A stretch of 64,000 nucleotides of DNA. It comes from Nocardioides palaemonis (GTDB taxonomy: Bacteria > Actinomycetota > Actinomycetes > Propionibacteriales > Nocardioidaceae). The stretch is from contig NZ_JAGVQR010000001.1 of NCBI RefSeq assembly GCF_018275325.1, positions 434,001-498,000 of the forward strand, written 5' to 3'. Within the stretch, counting starts at the first letter, position 1. Each line of letters begins with the position of its first letter. Positions 8,389 through 17,672 of the stretch are shown piece by piece. Under the pieces are notes generated by a model, which did no database searches, was not told where the DNA came from, and saw nothing but the letters and a program-made list of their open reading frames with translations. Position numbers and translations under genes: made by a program.

Positions 8389-8650
8389 CCTTGCTCCCCG
8401 TGGCTGATCGGTGACGCCCTCTCATCCACGTCCGTGTGGCGGGGTGTTACCGATTTGTTGATTTATGTCTCCATGTTGAGGCTCAGGTGGGAGCGGACGT
8501 GAGGGATTTGAGGACGAATCCCTACAAGTGGCTAACGGGGTAGTCACATCGGGCTAGCACATTCGGCTGGAGCGGGGTCCGAACCTCGTAGGGCGGCGTC
8601 CAGTGCGCGATTGCCGGAGCGTCTGCGGACCGCCGTACTCTGGGGCGGTC

Positions 8651-10153
8651 ATGAGCGCACTTCACGAGACCACCGCGCGCACCTACGAGGTGAAGACCCA
8701 CGGGTGCCAGATGAACGTCCACGACTCCGAGCGGCTGAGCGGGCTGCTGGAGGACGCCGGCTACGTCCGCGCGGGCTCGGACGAGCAGGCCGACGTCGTC
8801 GTGTTCAACACGTGCGCGGTCCGCGAGAACGCCGACAACAAGCTCTACGGCAACCTCGGCCACCTCGCGCCGGTCAAGGCGCAGCGCCCGGGCATGCAGA
8901 TCGCCGTCGGCGGCTGCCTCGCGCAGAAGGACCGCGACACGATCACCCAGAAGGCGCCGTGGGTCGACGTCGTGTTCGGCACCCACAACATCGGCTCGCT
9001 GCCGGTGCTGCTCGAGCGGGCGCGCGTGCAGGAGGAGGCCCAGGTCGAGATCCTGGAGTCGCTCTCGGTCTTCCCCTCGACCCTGCCGACCAAGCGGGAG
9101 TCGGCCTACGCCGCCTGGGTGTCGATCTCGGTCGGCTGCAACAACACCTGCACCTTCTGCATCGTCCCGTCGCTGCGCGGCAAGGAGAAGGACCGGCGTC
9201 CGGGCGAGATCCTCGCCGAGGTCGAGGCGCTGGTCGCCGAGGGCGTCACCGAGATCACCCTGCTCGGGCAGAACGTCAACGCCTACGGCGTCGAGTTCGG
9301 CGACCGGCAGGCGTTCTCCAAGCTGCTGCGCGCGTGCGGGGCGGTCGAGGGTCTCGAGCGGGTGCGCTTCACCTCTCCGCACCCCGCCGAGTTCACCGAC
9401 GACGTGATCGAGGCGATGGCCGAGACCCCCAACGTGATGCCCTCGCTGCACATGCCGCTGCAGTCCGGCTCCGACAAGGTGCTGCGCGACATGCGCCGGT
9501 CCTACCGGCAGTCGAAGTACCTCGGGATCATCGAGCGGGTGCGCGCCGCGATCCCCGAGGCCGCGATCACCACCGACATCATCGTCGGCTTCCCGGGCGA
9601 GACCGAGGAGGACTTCCAGGCCACGCTCGACGTGGTCCGGGCCGCCCGGTTCTCCGCCGCCTTCACCTTCCAGTACTCCAAGCGCCCCGGCACCCCCGCA
9701 GCGGTCCTCGAGGACCAGGTGCCGGCCGACGTCGTCAAGGACCGCTACCAGCGCCTCGTCGAGGTCGTCGAGGAGGTCGCCTGGGAGGAGAACAAGGCGC
9801 TCGTCGGTCGCACCGTCGAGCTGATGGTCGCCGAGGGCGAGGGGCGCAAGGACACCGCGACCAAGCGGCTCTCCGGCCGGGCGCCCGACAACCGGCTGGT
9901 GCACTTCGCGGCCGACTTCTCGGCGGTGGACGCCGACTCGGTCCGCCCTGGCGACATGGTGGAGGTCGAGATCACCTACGCGGCGCCCCACCACCTCGTC
10001 GCCGACGGCGCGATCCGCTCGGTGCGCCGCACGCGCGCCGGCGACGCCTGGGAGCGGCGTACGTCCGCCCCGTCGGCCCCCGCCTCCGTCGGGCTCGGCA
10101 TGCCCGCCGTCGGCGTCCCGGCCCCGCTGCCGCCGGCGCCCGCCTGCGGCTGA
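8651..10153 (+). CDS. miaB: tRNA-2-methylthio-N6-dimethylallyladenosine synthase MiaB
   Basis: A 500-residue radical-SAM methylthiotransferase that converts i6A37 to ms2i6A37 in tRNA. Cys19, Cys55 and Cys89 of the N-terminal UPF0004 domain bind the auxiliary 4Fe-4S cluster. Cys163, Cys167 and Cys170 (CNNTCTFC) bind the radical-SAM cluster. A C-terminal TRAM domain (about 375-445) is followed by a Pro/Ala-rich tail. The ATG at 8651 was chosen because the longer frame lacks conserved sequence. It acts after MiaA, encoded nearby at 12480. Confidence 0.96.
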   Translation: MSALHETTARTYEVKTHGCQMNVHDSERLSGLLEDAGYVRAGSDEQADVVVFNTCAVRENADNKLYGNLGHLAPVKAQRPGMQIAVGGCLAQKDRDTITQKAPWVDVVFGTHNIGSLPVLLERARVQEEAQVEILESLSVFPSTLPTKRESAYAAWVSISVGCNNTCTFCIVPSLRGKEKDRRPGEILAEVEALVAEGVTEITLLGQNVNAYGVEFGDRQAFSKLLRACGAVEGLERVRFTSPHPAEFTDDVIEAMAETPNVMPSLHMPLQSGSDKVLRDMRRSYRQSKYLGIIERVRAAIPEAAITTDIIVGFPGETEEDFQATLDVVRAARFSAAFTFQYSKRPGTPAAVLEDQVPADVVKDRYQRLVEVVEEVAWEENKALVGRTVELMVAEGEGRKDTATKRLSGRAPDNRLVHFAADFSAVDADSVRPGDMVEVEITYAAPHHLVADGAIRSVRRTRAGDAWERRTSAPSAPASVGLGMPAVGVPAPLPPAPACG

Positions 10154-10172
10154 GGGCGGGCGGCGAGCAGAC

Positions 10173-10213
10173 TGCGGCCCAGGTGGTCCGTCAGGCGGAC
10201 CACCGGGGCCGCA
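10173..10213. terminator. Bidirectional terminator hairpin after miaB
   Basis: Arms at 10173-10190 and 10196-10213 are complementary at 17 of 18 positions around a 5-base loop. It lies between convergent genes. The stem sequence (TGCGGCCC, GTGGTCC) is related to the hairpin at 11255-11301 on the other side of the next gene. Confidence 0.75.
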
Positions 10214-10229
10214 CTCGCAGCGACACGAC

Positions 10230-11192
10230 TCAGCCGGCCATCGGGAGGTCCTCCGGACAGGCGGCGCACCGAATGATGCGCCCGCCCCAGCCACGTGCGG
10301 TGAGGAGCTCGCCCACGCGGGCCGCCGTGCGGCACGGCCGCGCGTAGACCTGCCCCCACCCGAGCCGGACCGTCCCGAGGCGGCTGACGGCCGCGTCGAG
10401 GTCGCGGTCGAGGTCGGCGTCACGGGCCTCGACGGAGTCGTGCCACAACCGACCGTCGAGCTCGACCACCTGGCCGAGGTCTGTGTAGACGACGTCGCGG
10501 TAGAGCGGCCCGCGGAGGGAGTCGCGCACCTGCCGCGCGGCCACCGGCAGACCGTGAGGGCGTTCGACGCGGGTGAGGTAGCCGTGCTCGAGGACCGAGC
10601 ACGTGCCGTGGTCGAGGTCCGCGAGCACGTCGCGGAGGAAGGCCCGACGGGGGATCCGGCGGCGCTCGGCCAGGCAGGTGCCCAGGCGTTCGGGCGTCGT
10701 GCGGCGCGCCGAGATCGCGTCCGCGAGGACCGCGATCGCATCCAGGTCGCCCGGCCGGCGCGCGGCCACGGCGATCAGTGCCTCCTCGATCCGTACACGC
10801 GGCGGCGACCTGTTCCACTGCACCAGGTCGTCGAAGCCGGCGAGCCGGTGCAGCCGGTATCCCGCAGGCACCGCCAGGGACCGCTGCCGGTCGACCGCGA
10901 CGTGGATGGTCCGGTCGTCGCGCCCGGTGCGCCCGGGTCCCTCATCAGCGCGGAGCGCCGACTCGTCGCACAGCGCAGCCGGCCAGGCCAGGAGCACACC
11001 GGCCCACGCCCGCTGCAGCCAGGTCGGCGTGCCCGTGTGGTCGATGAAGATCCCGTCGTGGAGCCGGACCAGCTCGCGACGGCGAAGCAGCCGCTTGAGG
11101 TCGTGGGGAGCCACGGAGGCGTCGTGGAGCTGCCTGCGCGAGGCCACCCCCGACTGCGACGCCAGCAGTGCGGCGTACGTCCTCTGGTCCAT
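10230..11192 (-). CDS. AbiEi-like winged-helix and DUF559/Vsr-like protein
   Basis: A 320-residue protein of a type common in actinobacteria. The N-terminus (about 1-90, RTYAALLASQSGVASRRQLH) resembles the AbiEi antitoxin winged helix. The C-terminus (about 220-310) resembles the DUF559/Vsr endonuclease fold, with VVELDGRLWHD as the conserved acidic motif. The ATG at 11192 was preferred over an upstream GTG extension overlapping the hairpin. No AbiEii toxin gene lies next to it, so it is not evidently a two-gene toxin-antitoxin pair. Nuclease activity is unproven. Confidence 0.72.
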   Translation of the reverse strand: MDQRTYAALLASQSGVASRRQLHDASVAPHDLKRLLRRRELVRLHDGIFIDHTGTPTWLQRAWAGVLLAWPAALCDESALRADEGPGRTGRDDRTIHVAVDRQRSLAVPAGYRLHRLAGFDDLVQWNRSPPRVRIEEALIAVAARRPGDLDAIAVLADAISARRTTPERLGTCLAERRRIPRRAFLRDVLADLDHGTCSVLEHGYLTRVERPHGLPVAARQVRDSLRGPLYRDVVYTDLGQVVELDGRLWHDSVEARDADLDRDLDAAVSRLGTVRLGWGQVYARPCRTAARVGELLTARGWGGRIIRCAACPEDLPMAG

Positions 11193-11254
11193 CGAGCCAT
11201 CGTGCGCGCGGCGGGGGCGGCCCGCCAGCCCGGTCGACCAGGCTGTGGACGACG

Positions 11255-11301
11255 CAGTGCGGCCCGTGTGGTCCGGGAGATGGACCACACGGGCCGCACT
11301 G
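11255..11301. terminator. Perfect 20-bp terminator-like hairpin
   Basis: CAGTGCGGCCCGTGTGGTCC at 11255-11274 pairs perfectly with 11282-11301 around a 7-base loop. It lies 3' of the minus-strand acidic protein gene (stop at 11313) and 5' of the AbiEi-like gene. It is related in sequence to the hairpin at 10173. Confidence 0.75.
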
Positions 11302-11312
11302 AGTGAGATCCG

Positions 11313-11621
11313 TCAGGCGGGAGGCTCCGGCGAGCCGTCCTCGGCCTCCTGGCCCGCGTCCGGACCGTCGCCGTCGTCGGCGGTGGTGCCGGACTCCTGG
11401 TCGTCGGCCTCGCCGTCGGGGGCCTGCGACTTGTCGTCGGGCTCGGAGATCTCGTCGGGCGACTCGTCGTCGACCGCCGGGTTGTCGGCGGGGTCGATGT
11501 CGCGGCCCAGGCCGTCGTCGGCCGGGTCGCTGTGCAGGGCGTCGGCGTCGACGCCCCCGGCCACCAGCTGGGGCTCTTCTGCGGTCGGCTCCGGGATCGG
11601 GCCGAGGTCGTCGTCGGTCAT
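11313..11621 (-). CDS. Small acidic hypothetical protein
   Basis: A 102-residue, extremely acidic and Pro/Gly-rich protein (MTDDDLGPIPEPTAEEP at the start, ending DGSPEPPA). It has no hydrophobic core or membrane segment and is probably disordered. A GGAGG-like site (AGGAGGC) lies upstream of the ATG at 11621, supporting translation. No family is recognised. A perfect hairpin follows the stop. Confidence 0.6.
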   Translation of the reverse strand: MTDDDLGPIPEPTAEEPQLVAGGVDADALHSDPADDGLGRDIDPADNPAVDDESPDEISEPDDKSQAPDGEADDQESGTTADDGDGPDAGQEAEDGSPEPPA

Positions 11622-11684
11622 GGGTGCCTCCTGTGGTCGGTCGCTGCGATCGTGCCTCGCCCCCGACGCGCCGGGCCACCCCCG

Positions 11685-12149
11685 CTAGGGCGACGTGGGC
11701 CAGCCGAAGGTCAGGTAGCGCTCGCCGGAGAAGAGGTGCGCCAGCGCGTGCGCCTCGTGCGGCACCATCGGGTCGGGGAGCGCGTCGAGCGGCGCCCAGG
11801 CCAGCGCGGACGCCTTCTCCGGCTCGACGATCCGCGGCTCGCCGCTCCACGAGCGCGCGGTGAAGAAGAAGTCGACCCGCTCCTCGACCGCCGGCCCGAA
11901 CTGGCTGCGCTGCATGGTGAACGCGAAGTCGAGCGCGACGTCGCCGATGCCGAGCTCCTCGAGAGCCTCGCGGCGCGCGGCGTCGTACGCCGTCTCGCCC
12001 GGCTCGACGTGCCCGGCGGCGGCCGCCGCCCAGTGCCCGGGCATGTAGGGAACCGGCCCCCGCTGCTGGAGCAGCACCTCGGTCCCGGCGTCGCCGTCGC
12101 GCAGCAGGTAGACGTAGGACGCCGGGACGAGGGCGAAGCGGTCGGTCAC
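11685..12149 (-). CDS. NUDIX hydrolase
   Basis: A 154-residue Nudix enzyme. The Nudix box GHVEPGETAYDAARREAL continuing to EELGI fits G-x5-E-x7-REUxEExGU and would coordinate Mg2+ for pyrophosphate hydrolysis. The motif WAAAAAGHVEPGE and the downstream VDFFFTARSW resemble ADP-ribose or NTP pyrophosphatases of the MutT group. The substrate cannot be predicted. It precedes the MT0933-type gene on the opposite side and lies in the miaB-miaA interval. Confidence 0.9.
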   Translation of the reverse strand: MTDRFALVPASYVYLLRDGDAGTEVLLQQRGPVPYMPGHWAAAAAGHVEPGETAYDAARREALEELGIGDVALDFAFTMQRSQFGPAVEERVDFFFTARSWSGEPRIVEPEKASALAWAPLDALPDPMVPHEAHALAHLFSGERYLTFGWPTSP

Positions 12150-12168
12150 CCGGCCGACCCTAGAGGGG

Positions 12169-12390
12169 TCAGCGAGCCGTGGTGGGCGGCGGGATGTCGT
12201 CGTCCTTGCCGTCGAGCTTGTCGAGGGCGTCGCGGGCCTTGCCGGTCGCCTGGTCGATCTTGTCGGCGTGCTTGCCGCCGGTCTTCTCGTTGGCGAACTT
12301 GCCGGCCTTGTCGATGCCCTCGGCGATCTTGTCGCCGTGCTGGTCGACCGCGTCGGTCAGCTTGGCCTTGGCCTTGTCCAGAAAGCTCAT
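12169..12390 (-). CDS. MT0933/Rv0909-like antitoxin-family protein
   Basis: A 73-residue Lys/Asp-rich amphipathic protein beginning MSFLDKAKAKLTDAVDQHGD, with the heptad-like pattern of the MT0933 (Rv0909-type) antitoxin family. In mycobacteria Rv0909 pairs with toxin Rv0910. No toxin-like gene is adjacent here, so the toxin-antitoxin role is doubtful and it may be an orphan stress or nucleoid-associated protein. An AGGAGG site precedes the ATG at 12390, which rules against the longer frame starting upstream. Confidence 0.72.
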   Translation of the reverse strand: MSFLDKAKAKLTDAVDQHGDKIAEGIDKAGKFANEKTGGKHADKIDQATGKARDALDKLDGKDDDIPPPTTAR

Positions 12391-12479
12391 CGGTCCTCCT
12401 GCGAGGTGACGCCGCCCCAACCCCCGCCGGGTGGGGACTCCGGCACCGCCGAGCCTAGCCACGCTGCGACAATCGGCCC

Positions 12480-13430
12480 ATGCCTCATGTCCACCCGCGT
12501 CCCGTCGTCGCGGTCGTCGGCGCCACGGCCTCGGGCAAGACCGGGCTCAGCCTCGACCTCGCGGAGCGGCTCGGCGGCGAGGTCGTCAACACCGACGCGA
12601 TGCAGGTCTACCGCGGCATGGACGTCGGCACCGCCAAGCTCCCGGTCGCGGAGCGGCGGGGCATCCCGCACCACCTGCTCGACCTGATGGAGGTCACCGA
12701 GCCGGCCAGCGTCGCGGAGTTCCAGGGCTGGGCCCGCGACGTCGTCGCCGACGTCCGCGGCCGCGACCACACGCCGGTGCTGGTCGGCGGGTCCGCGCTC
12801 TACACCCGCGCGATCGTCGACCGCTTCGAGTTCCCCGGCACCGACGACTCGCTGCGCCGCGAGCTCGAGGTCGAGCTCGAGCGGGTCGGCAGCCCGGCGC
12901 TTCACGCCCGCCTCGCCGGCGTCGACCCCGAGGCGGCGGCGCAGATCCTGCCCGACAACGGGCGCCGCGTGGTGCGCGCGCTCGAGGTGGTCGCGCTCAC
13001 CGGCCGGCCGTTCAGCGCCAGCCTGCCGCGCCTGGAGTACGCCGACCCGCGCACGCTGCAGGTCGGCGTGGACATCGAACGGACCACCCTCGACGAGCGG
13101 ATCGCGCGCCGGGTGGAGGAGATGTTCGCGCACGGCCTCGTCGAGGAGGTCGAGGCGCTGCTCGACCGTGGCCTCGCCGAGGGGCGTACGGCGAACCGCG
13201 CGATCGGCTACCGCGAGGTGATGGGCTTCCTCGCCGGCGACCGGTCCCTCGCCGAGGCGAAGGAGCAGACGGTCGTGGCGACCCGCCGCTTCGCCCGGCG
13301 CCAGGACTCCTGGTTCCGCAAGGACCCCCGGGTCGTGTGGGTCGCCCACGACGACCCCGACCGGGTCGACGTCGCGCTGGCGGCGGTCGCGGCCCTGGAT
13401 GCGGAGAGCGATCAAGCCGACTGTCGGTGA
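12480..13430 (+). CDS. miaA: tRNA dimethylallyltransferase MiaA
   Basis: A 316-residue enzyme that transfers a dimethylallyl group to A37 of tRNAs reading codons starting with U. The P-loop GATASGKTGLS lies at about residues 15-25. The motif VVNTDAMQVYRGMDVGTAKL is characteristic of the active site, and RRVVRALEV and RAIGYREVMGFL are also conserved. It provides the substrate for MiaB. The window order miaB, miaA, dapF, hflX is typical of actinobacteria. Confidence 0.96.
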   Translation: MPHVHPRPVVAVVGATASGKTGLSLDLAERLGGEVVNTDAMQVYRGMDVGTAKLPVAERRGIPHHLLDLMEVTEPASVAEFQGWARDVVADVRGRDHTPVLVGGSALYTRAIVDRFEFPGTDDSLRRELEVELERVGSPALHARLAGVDPEAAAQILPDNGRRVVRALEVVALTGRPFSASLPRLEYADPRTLQVGVDIERTTLDERIARRVEEMFAHGLVEEVEALLDRGLAEGRTANRAIGYREVMGFLAGDRSLAEAKEQTVVATRRFARRQDSWFRKDPRVVWVAHDDPDRVDVALAAVAALDAESDQADCR

Positions 13431-13449
13431 GCGGTGCTTGGGTGGGGCG

Positions 13450-13965
13450 ATGGCGACGATCTACTACACCGGCTGCTCCCTCGACGGCTTCATCGCGACC
13501 GAGGACCACTCCCTCGACTGGCTGACCTCGCGCGACATCGACCAGGACGGGCCGATGGCCTATCCCGCGTTCAGCGAGCGCGTGGGCGCGTGCGCGATGG
13601 GTGCCAACACCTGGCAGTGGATCCTCGACCACGACGAGGACCCGTGGGGTCCCAAGCCCACGTGGGTCATCACCCACCGCACGTTCGAGCCGGTCCAGCA
13701 GGTCCGCTACACCGCCGCCGACGTGCGCGAGGTGCACGCGGAGATGACGGAGGTCGCGGACGGCAAGGACGTCTGGATCGTGGGTGGCGGCGAGCTGGTC
13801 GGTCAGTTCCACGACGCGGGGCTGCTCGACGAGGTGTGGGTCCAGTACGCCCCGTGCACGCTCGGCGGCGGCGCGCCCGTCCTCCCGCGGGCGATGGAGC
13901 TGCGCCTGGAGGAGGTCGCCCGCAACCGCGACTTCGCCTGCGTACGTCACTCGGTCGTGCGCTGA
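13450..13965 (+). CDS. Dihydrofolate reductase-like (RibD C-terminal) protein
   Basis: A 171-residue protein of the DHFR/RibD-C superfamily. It opens MATIYYTGCSLDGFIA, the first strand with the conserved S-x-D-G-x-I/F. The NADPH-binding region is seen in DVWIVGGGELVGQF. The ATG at 13450 follows a GGTGGGG stretch, whereas the longer frame would overlap miaA. These solo proteins are widespread reductases of unknown substrate, and it should not be called the housekeeping DHFR. Confidence 0.85.
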   Translation: MATIYYTGCSLDGFIATEDHSLDWLTSRDIDQDGPMAYPAFSERVGACAMGANTWQWILDHDEDPWGPKPTWVITHRTFEPVQQVRYTAADVREVHAEMTEVADGKDVWIVGGGELVGQFHDAGLLDEVWVQYAPCTLGGGAPVLPRAMELRLEEVARNRDFACVRHSVVR

Positions 13966-14039
13966 CGCCCACCCCGCGGGTCGTGGACACCGACCCGCGG
14001 CAGGGGCAGGGTGGAGGTCCACCACTCGGGAGGACCCCC

Positions 14040-15890
14040 ATGCGCATCCCCACGTCCCTCGCCGCGGCGACCTCGGCGGGCCTGCTCGCCGCCCTCGCCG
14101 TCACCACCCCCACCTCCGCGGCCCCCGGCGCGGGCGCGTCGTCCGACCGCCCGGACCAGGCCCGGCCGACGGCCAAGAAGGCGACCGCGATCGGTCGCGG
14201 CGGTGCCGTGGCGACCGTCGACCCCGAGGCGACGGCCGCCGGGCTGAAGGTGCTGAAGGCGGGCGGCAACGCGGTCGACGCAGCCGTGGCGGCGGCCGCC
14301 ACGCTCGGCGTCACCGAGCCCTACAGCGCCGGCATCGGCGGTGGCGGCTACTTCGTCCACTACGACGCGAGCTCGGGCCGGGTCCGCACCCTCGACGGCC
14401 GCGAGACCGCGCCGCGCAAGATGCCGCAGGACGCCTTCATCGACCCGGCGACGGGCAAGCCGTACCCGTTCACCCCCGACCTGGTCACCAGCGGCGTCAG
14501 CGTCGGCACCCCCGGCACCCTCGCCACCTGGGACGCCGCGCTCGCGAAGTGGGGGACGCTGTCCCTGGCCGACGCGCTCGCCCCGGCGACCAAGGTCGCG
14601 CGGCGCGGCTTCCGGGTCGACGAGACGTTCCGCCAGCAGACCCTCGACAACGAGGTGCGCTTCCGCGCCTTCAAGGACACCAAGAAGCTGTTCCTGCCGA
14701 ACGGCGACGCACCGCGGGTCGGCTCGATCTTCCGCAACCCCGACCTGGCCGACACCTACGACCTGATCGCCGAGCGGGGCACCGCCGCGTTCTACCGCGG
14801 CCCGCTCGCGCGACTGATGTCCGACGTCGTGCGCAAGCCCCGCACGACGAGGAACACCACGCTCCCGACGCCGAAGGGCTACCTCCGCCCGCGCGACCTG
14901 CGCGACTACGACGTCCGCGCGCAGAGGGCGACCCGGACGACCTACCGCGGTCACGACGTCTACGGGATGGCGCCGAGCTCGTCGGGCGGCACGACGGTCG
15001 GGGAGGCGCTCAACATCCTCGAGCGCTACGACCTCTCGGCGATGACCACCGAGCAGGCGCTCCACCACTACCTCGAGGCCAGCGCGCTCGCGTTCGCCGA
15101 CCGCGGGAAGTACGTCGGCGACCCGGCCTTCGTCGACGTGCCGGTCGGTCGGCTGCTCGACGACCGGTTCGCGGCCGAGCGGGCCTGCGGCATCGACCCG
15201 GCCAAGGCCGCCACCAAGCCGGTCGCGGCCGGCGACGTGACGTCGTACGACGGCGTGTGCACGCCCGCGTCGACCCAGGGCTCGGTCGACGCCGACACCG
15301 AGAACATCTCGACCACCAACCTCACGATCGTCGACAGGTGGGGCGACGTCGTGGAGTACACCCTGACCATCGAGCAGACCGGCGGCTCCGGGATCACGGT
15401 CCCCGGCCACGGCTTCCTGCTCAACAACGAGCTCACCGACTTCTCCACCGTCTACGACGCCGCCGACCCCAACCGGATCCAGCCCGGCAAGCGGCCGCGC
15501 AGCTCGATGTCGCCGACGATCATCCTCGAGGACGGCGAGCCGGTCCTGGCGCTCGGCTCCCCGGGCGGCTCGACGATCATCACGACCGTCCTGCAGATGA
15601 TCGTGAACCGGATCGACCTCGGCATGACCATCCAGGAGGCGATCGCCGCCCCGCGTGCGGCGCAGCGCAACACCGCCACGGTGACCGCCGAACCCGACTT
15701 CATCACCGCCTACGGCCCGGCGCTCACCGCGCTCGGCCACACCCTCGCGCCCGCCGGCGACGCCTTCACCAGCGCCGCCGAGATCGGCGCCGCCACGGCG
15801 ATCGAGATCGGCCCCCGCAAACGGCTGACCGCGGTCGCCGAGCCCGTACGCCGCGGGCGCGGGTCCGCGGCCGTGGTCAGGCCCCGCTGA
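14040..15890 (+). CDS. ggt: Secreted gamma-glutamyltransferase
   Basis: A 616-residue N-terminal nucleophile hydrolase that cleaves gamma-glutamyl bonds of glutathione-like compounds. A signal peptide (about 1-28) precedes the large subunit region (AGGNAVDAAVAAAATLGVTEP, GIGGGGYF). Autocleavage should occur before Thr425, the first Thr of TTN, equivalent to the catalytic Thr-Thr-His of E. coli GGT, though His is replaced by Asn here. The small-subunit motifs SSMSPT and GSPGGSTI are present. The ATG at 14040 is preceded by GGGAGGA. Confidence 0.93.
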   Translation: MRIPTSLAAATSAGLLAALAVTTPTSAAPGAGASSDRPDQARPTAKKATAIGRGGAVATVDPEATAAGLKVLKAGGNAVDAAVAAAATLGVTEPYSAGIGGGGYFVHYDASSGRVRTLDGRETAPRKMPQDAFIDPATGKPYPFTPDLVTSGVSVGTPGTLATWDAALAKWGTLSLADALAPATKVARRGFRVDETFRQQTLDNEVRFRAFKDTKKLFLPNGDAPRVGSIFRNPDLADTYDLIAERGTAAFYRGPLARLMSDVVRKPRTTRNTTLPTPKGYLRPRDLRDYDVRAQRATRTTYRGHDVYGMAPSSSGGTTVGEALNILERYDLSAMTTEQALHHYLEASALAFADRGKYVGDPAFVDVPVGRLLDDRFAAERACGIDPAKAATKPVAAGDVTSYDGVCTPASTQGSVDADTENISTTNLTIVDRWGDVVEYTLTIEQTGGSGITVPGHGFLLNNELTDFSTVYDAADPNRIQPGKRPRSSMSPTIILEDGEPVLALGSPGGSTIITTVLQMIVNRIDLGMTIQEAIAAPRAAQRNTATVTAEPDFITAYGPALTALGHTLAPAGDAFTSAAEIGAATAIEIGPRKRLTAVAEPVRRGRGSAAVVRPR

Positions 15891-15904
15891 CCGGCGAGGG
15901 TCCA

Positions 15905-15930
15905 CTCGCTGCGCTCGCACGTCGACCACC
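15905..15930. repeat. Degenerate REP-like fragment upstream of dapF
   Basis: The 26 bases CTCGCTGCGCTCGCAC plus the following ten match the inner arm of the repeat at 28887 at about 22 positions. It lies in the short ggt-dapF gap and is probably an eroded copy. Confidence 0.4.
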
Positions 15931-15958
15931 GGTGGACGGGGGCTGCCACACTGGAGAC

Positions 15959-16744
15959 GTGAGCTACCCCTTCCTCAAGGGCCACGGCACCGAGAACGAC
16001 TTCGTGGTCCTGCCCGACCCCGACGAGTCGGTGCACGGCGACCTCGACCCCGACCGGGTCCGGGCGCTGTGCGACCGGCGCTCCGGGATCGGCGCCGACG
16101 GGGTGCTGCGGGCCGTACGCCGCGACGACGGCTGGTTCATGGACTACCGCAACGCCGACGGCTCGATCAGCGAGATGTGCGGCAACGGCATCCGGGTCTT
16201 CGCCCGCTACCTGCACGAGCGCCAGGGTGAAGACTTCCCGATGCGGATCCAGACCCGCGACGGCGTCAAGGTCCTGACCAACGACGGCGACCAGCTCACC
16301 GCCGACATGGGCGCGCCGGTCGTGCTCGGGGCGACCGAGGTGTCGGTCGGCCACCTGTCGTGGGCGGCGCGGCACGTCTCGATGGGCAACCCGCACGCGG
16401 TCGCGTTCGTCGACGACCTCGCGGACGCCGGCTCGCTGCTCGAGGCGCCCGGGCACGACCCGGCGGTCTACCCCGAGGGCGTCAACGTCGAGTTCGTCGT
16501 GCGGCGCGGCACCCACCACGTCGCGATGCGGGTCCACGAGCGCGGCGCGGGGGAGACCCGGTCCTGCGGCACCGGCGCCTGCGCCGTCGCCGTCGCGACC
16601 GCGCTGGCCGACGACGCGCCGCGCGGGACGACGTACCGCGTCGACGTGCCGGGCGGCACGCTCCACGTGGTGTGGACCGACGACGACCGGGTGCTGATGA
16701 CCGGTCCCGCCGAGCTCGTCGCCGAGGGCACCACCGACCTCTGA
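15959..16744 (+). CDS. dapF: Diaminopimelate epimerase DapF
   Basis: A 261-residue PLP-independent racemase that makes meso-diaminopimelate for lysine and peptidoglycan. The two catalytic cysteines are visible: Cys74 in MCGNGIRVF and Cys203 in SCGTGACAVA. Further signatures are FLKGHGTENDFVV and SMGNPHAVAFV. The start is the GTG at 15959 with GGAG five bases upstream. The much longer upstream frame overlaps ggt and is not coding. The gene sits between ggt and an SDR. Confidence 0.95.
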   Translation: MSYPFLKGHGTENDFVVLPDPDESVHGDLDPDRVRALCDRRSGIGADGVLRAVRRDDGWFMDYRNADGSISEMCGNGIRVFARYLHERQGEDFPMRIQTRDGVKVLTNDGDQLTADMGAPVVLGATEVSVGHLSWAARHVSMGNPHAVAFVDDLADAGSLLEAPGHDPAVYPEGVNVEFVVRRGTHHVAMRVHERGAGETRSCGTGACAVAVATALADDAPRGTTYRVDVPGGTLHVVWTDDDRVLMTGPAELVAEGTTDL

Positions 16745-16877
16745 CGCGGTGCTGGGACTGGTCTCGTCACAACCGTGCGCGGCTTCGTCCCTCAGCCGCT
16801 CGGCCGCTCGACCTGGCCGGCCCCACTCGCCGACCTCGTTCCTCGGTCGTCGTTGGCCGTCTCATAGCATCCCGGGC

Positions 16878-17654
16878 ATGGACATCACCGGATCCACCGC
16901 CATCGTCACCGGCGGCGCGAGCGGCATCGGCGCCGCCGTCGCCCGAGCCCTCGCCGCGCGGGGCGCGACCGTCCTGGTCGCCGACCTCAACGCGGAGAAG
17001 GGCGAGGCGCTCGCGGCCGAGATCGGCGGCGTGTTCGCCTCGGTCGACGTGACGCGGACCGAGCAGGTCGCCGCCGCCGTCGAGGCGGCCGCGGAGATCG
17101 CGCCGCTGCGCGCGTGCGTCAACTCCGCCGGCATCGGCTGGGCGCAGCGCACCATCGGCCGCGACGGTCTGCTCGAGCAGGCCCACGACCTCGACGCCTT
17201 CCGCAAGGTGGTCGAGATCAACCTGATCGGCACCTTCGACATGACCCGCCAGGCCGCGACGGTGATGAGCCGCAACGAGCCCGACGCCGACGGCCAGCGC
17301 GGTGCGATCGTCAACCTCGCCTCGGTCGCCGCGTTCGACGGCCAGATCGGCCAGGCGTCCTACTCCGCGTCGAAGGGCGGCGTCGTCGGGATGACCCTCC
17401 CGGTCGCGCGCGACCTGTCGGCGGCGGGCATCCGGCTCAACACGGTCGCGCCCGGCCTGATCGACACCCCGATCTACGACGCGTTCCCGAACCCCGACGA
17501 GTTCAAGGCCAACCTCGGCCAGAACGTGCTGTTCCCCAAGCGCCTCGGCCGCGCCGACGAGCTGGCGAGCATGGTCGTGGAGTGCCTCACCAACTCCTAC
17601 ATGAACGGCGAGACGATCCGCGTCGACGGCGGCATCCGGATGCCTCCCAAGTGA
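16878..17654 (+). CDS. SDR-family 3-hydroxyacyl-CoA dehydrogenase-like protein
   Basis: A 258-residue classical short-chain dehydrogenase. NAD-binding TGGASGIG lies at residues 12-19, NSAGIG marks the beta-4 motif, and the catalytic residues occur in NLASVAAFDGQIGQASYSAS (Ser, Tyr) followed by Lys. Spacing and the C-terminal segment (PNPDEFKANLGQ, FPKRLGRADELA) resemble type 2 3-hydroxyacyl-CoA dehydrogenases of the HSD10 group. The ATG at 16878 was chosen because conservation starts there. The role in beta-oxidation is inferred. Confidence 0.88.
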   Translation: MDITGSTAIVTGGASGIGAAVARALAARGATVLVADLNAEKGEALAAEIGGVFASVDVTRTEQVAAAVEAAAEIAPLRACVNSAGIGWAQRTIGRDGLLEQAHDLDAFRKVVEINLIGTFDMTRQAATVMSRNEPDADGQRGAIVNLASVAAFDGQIGQASYSASKGGVVGMTLPVARDLSAAGIRLNTVAPGLIDTPIYDAFPNPDEFKANLGQNVLFPKRLGRADELASMVVECLTNSYMNGETIRVDGGIRMPPK

Positions 17655-17672
17655 GCCCCACGTGAGCCCGGC

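Noticed and set aside
12169..12390. Active toxin-antitoxin pair
   Set aside because: Only the antitoxin-type gene is present; its neighbours are a Nudix hydrolase and miaA.
16745..16877. Small gene or clear repeat between dapF and the SDR
   Set aside because: No frame has coding character. A faint GGTCTCGTCACA resembles the REP-like motif but the match is too short to call.
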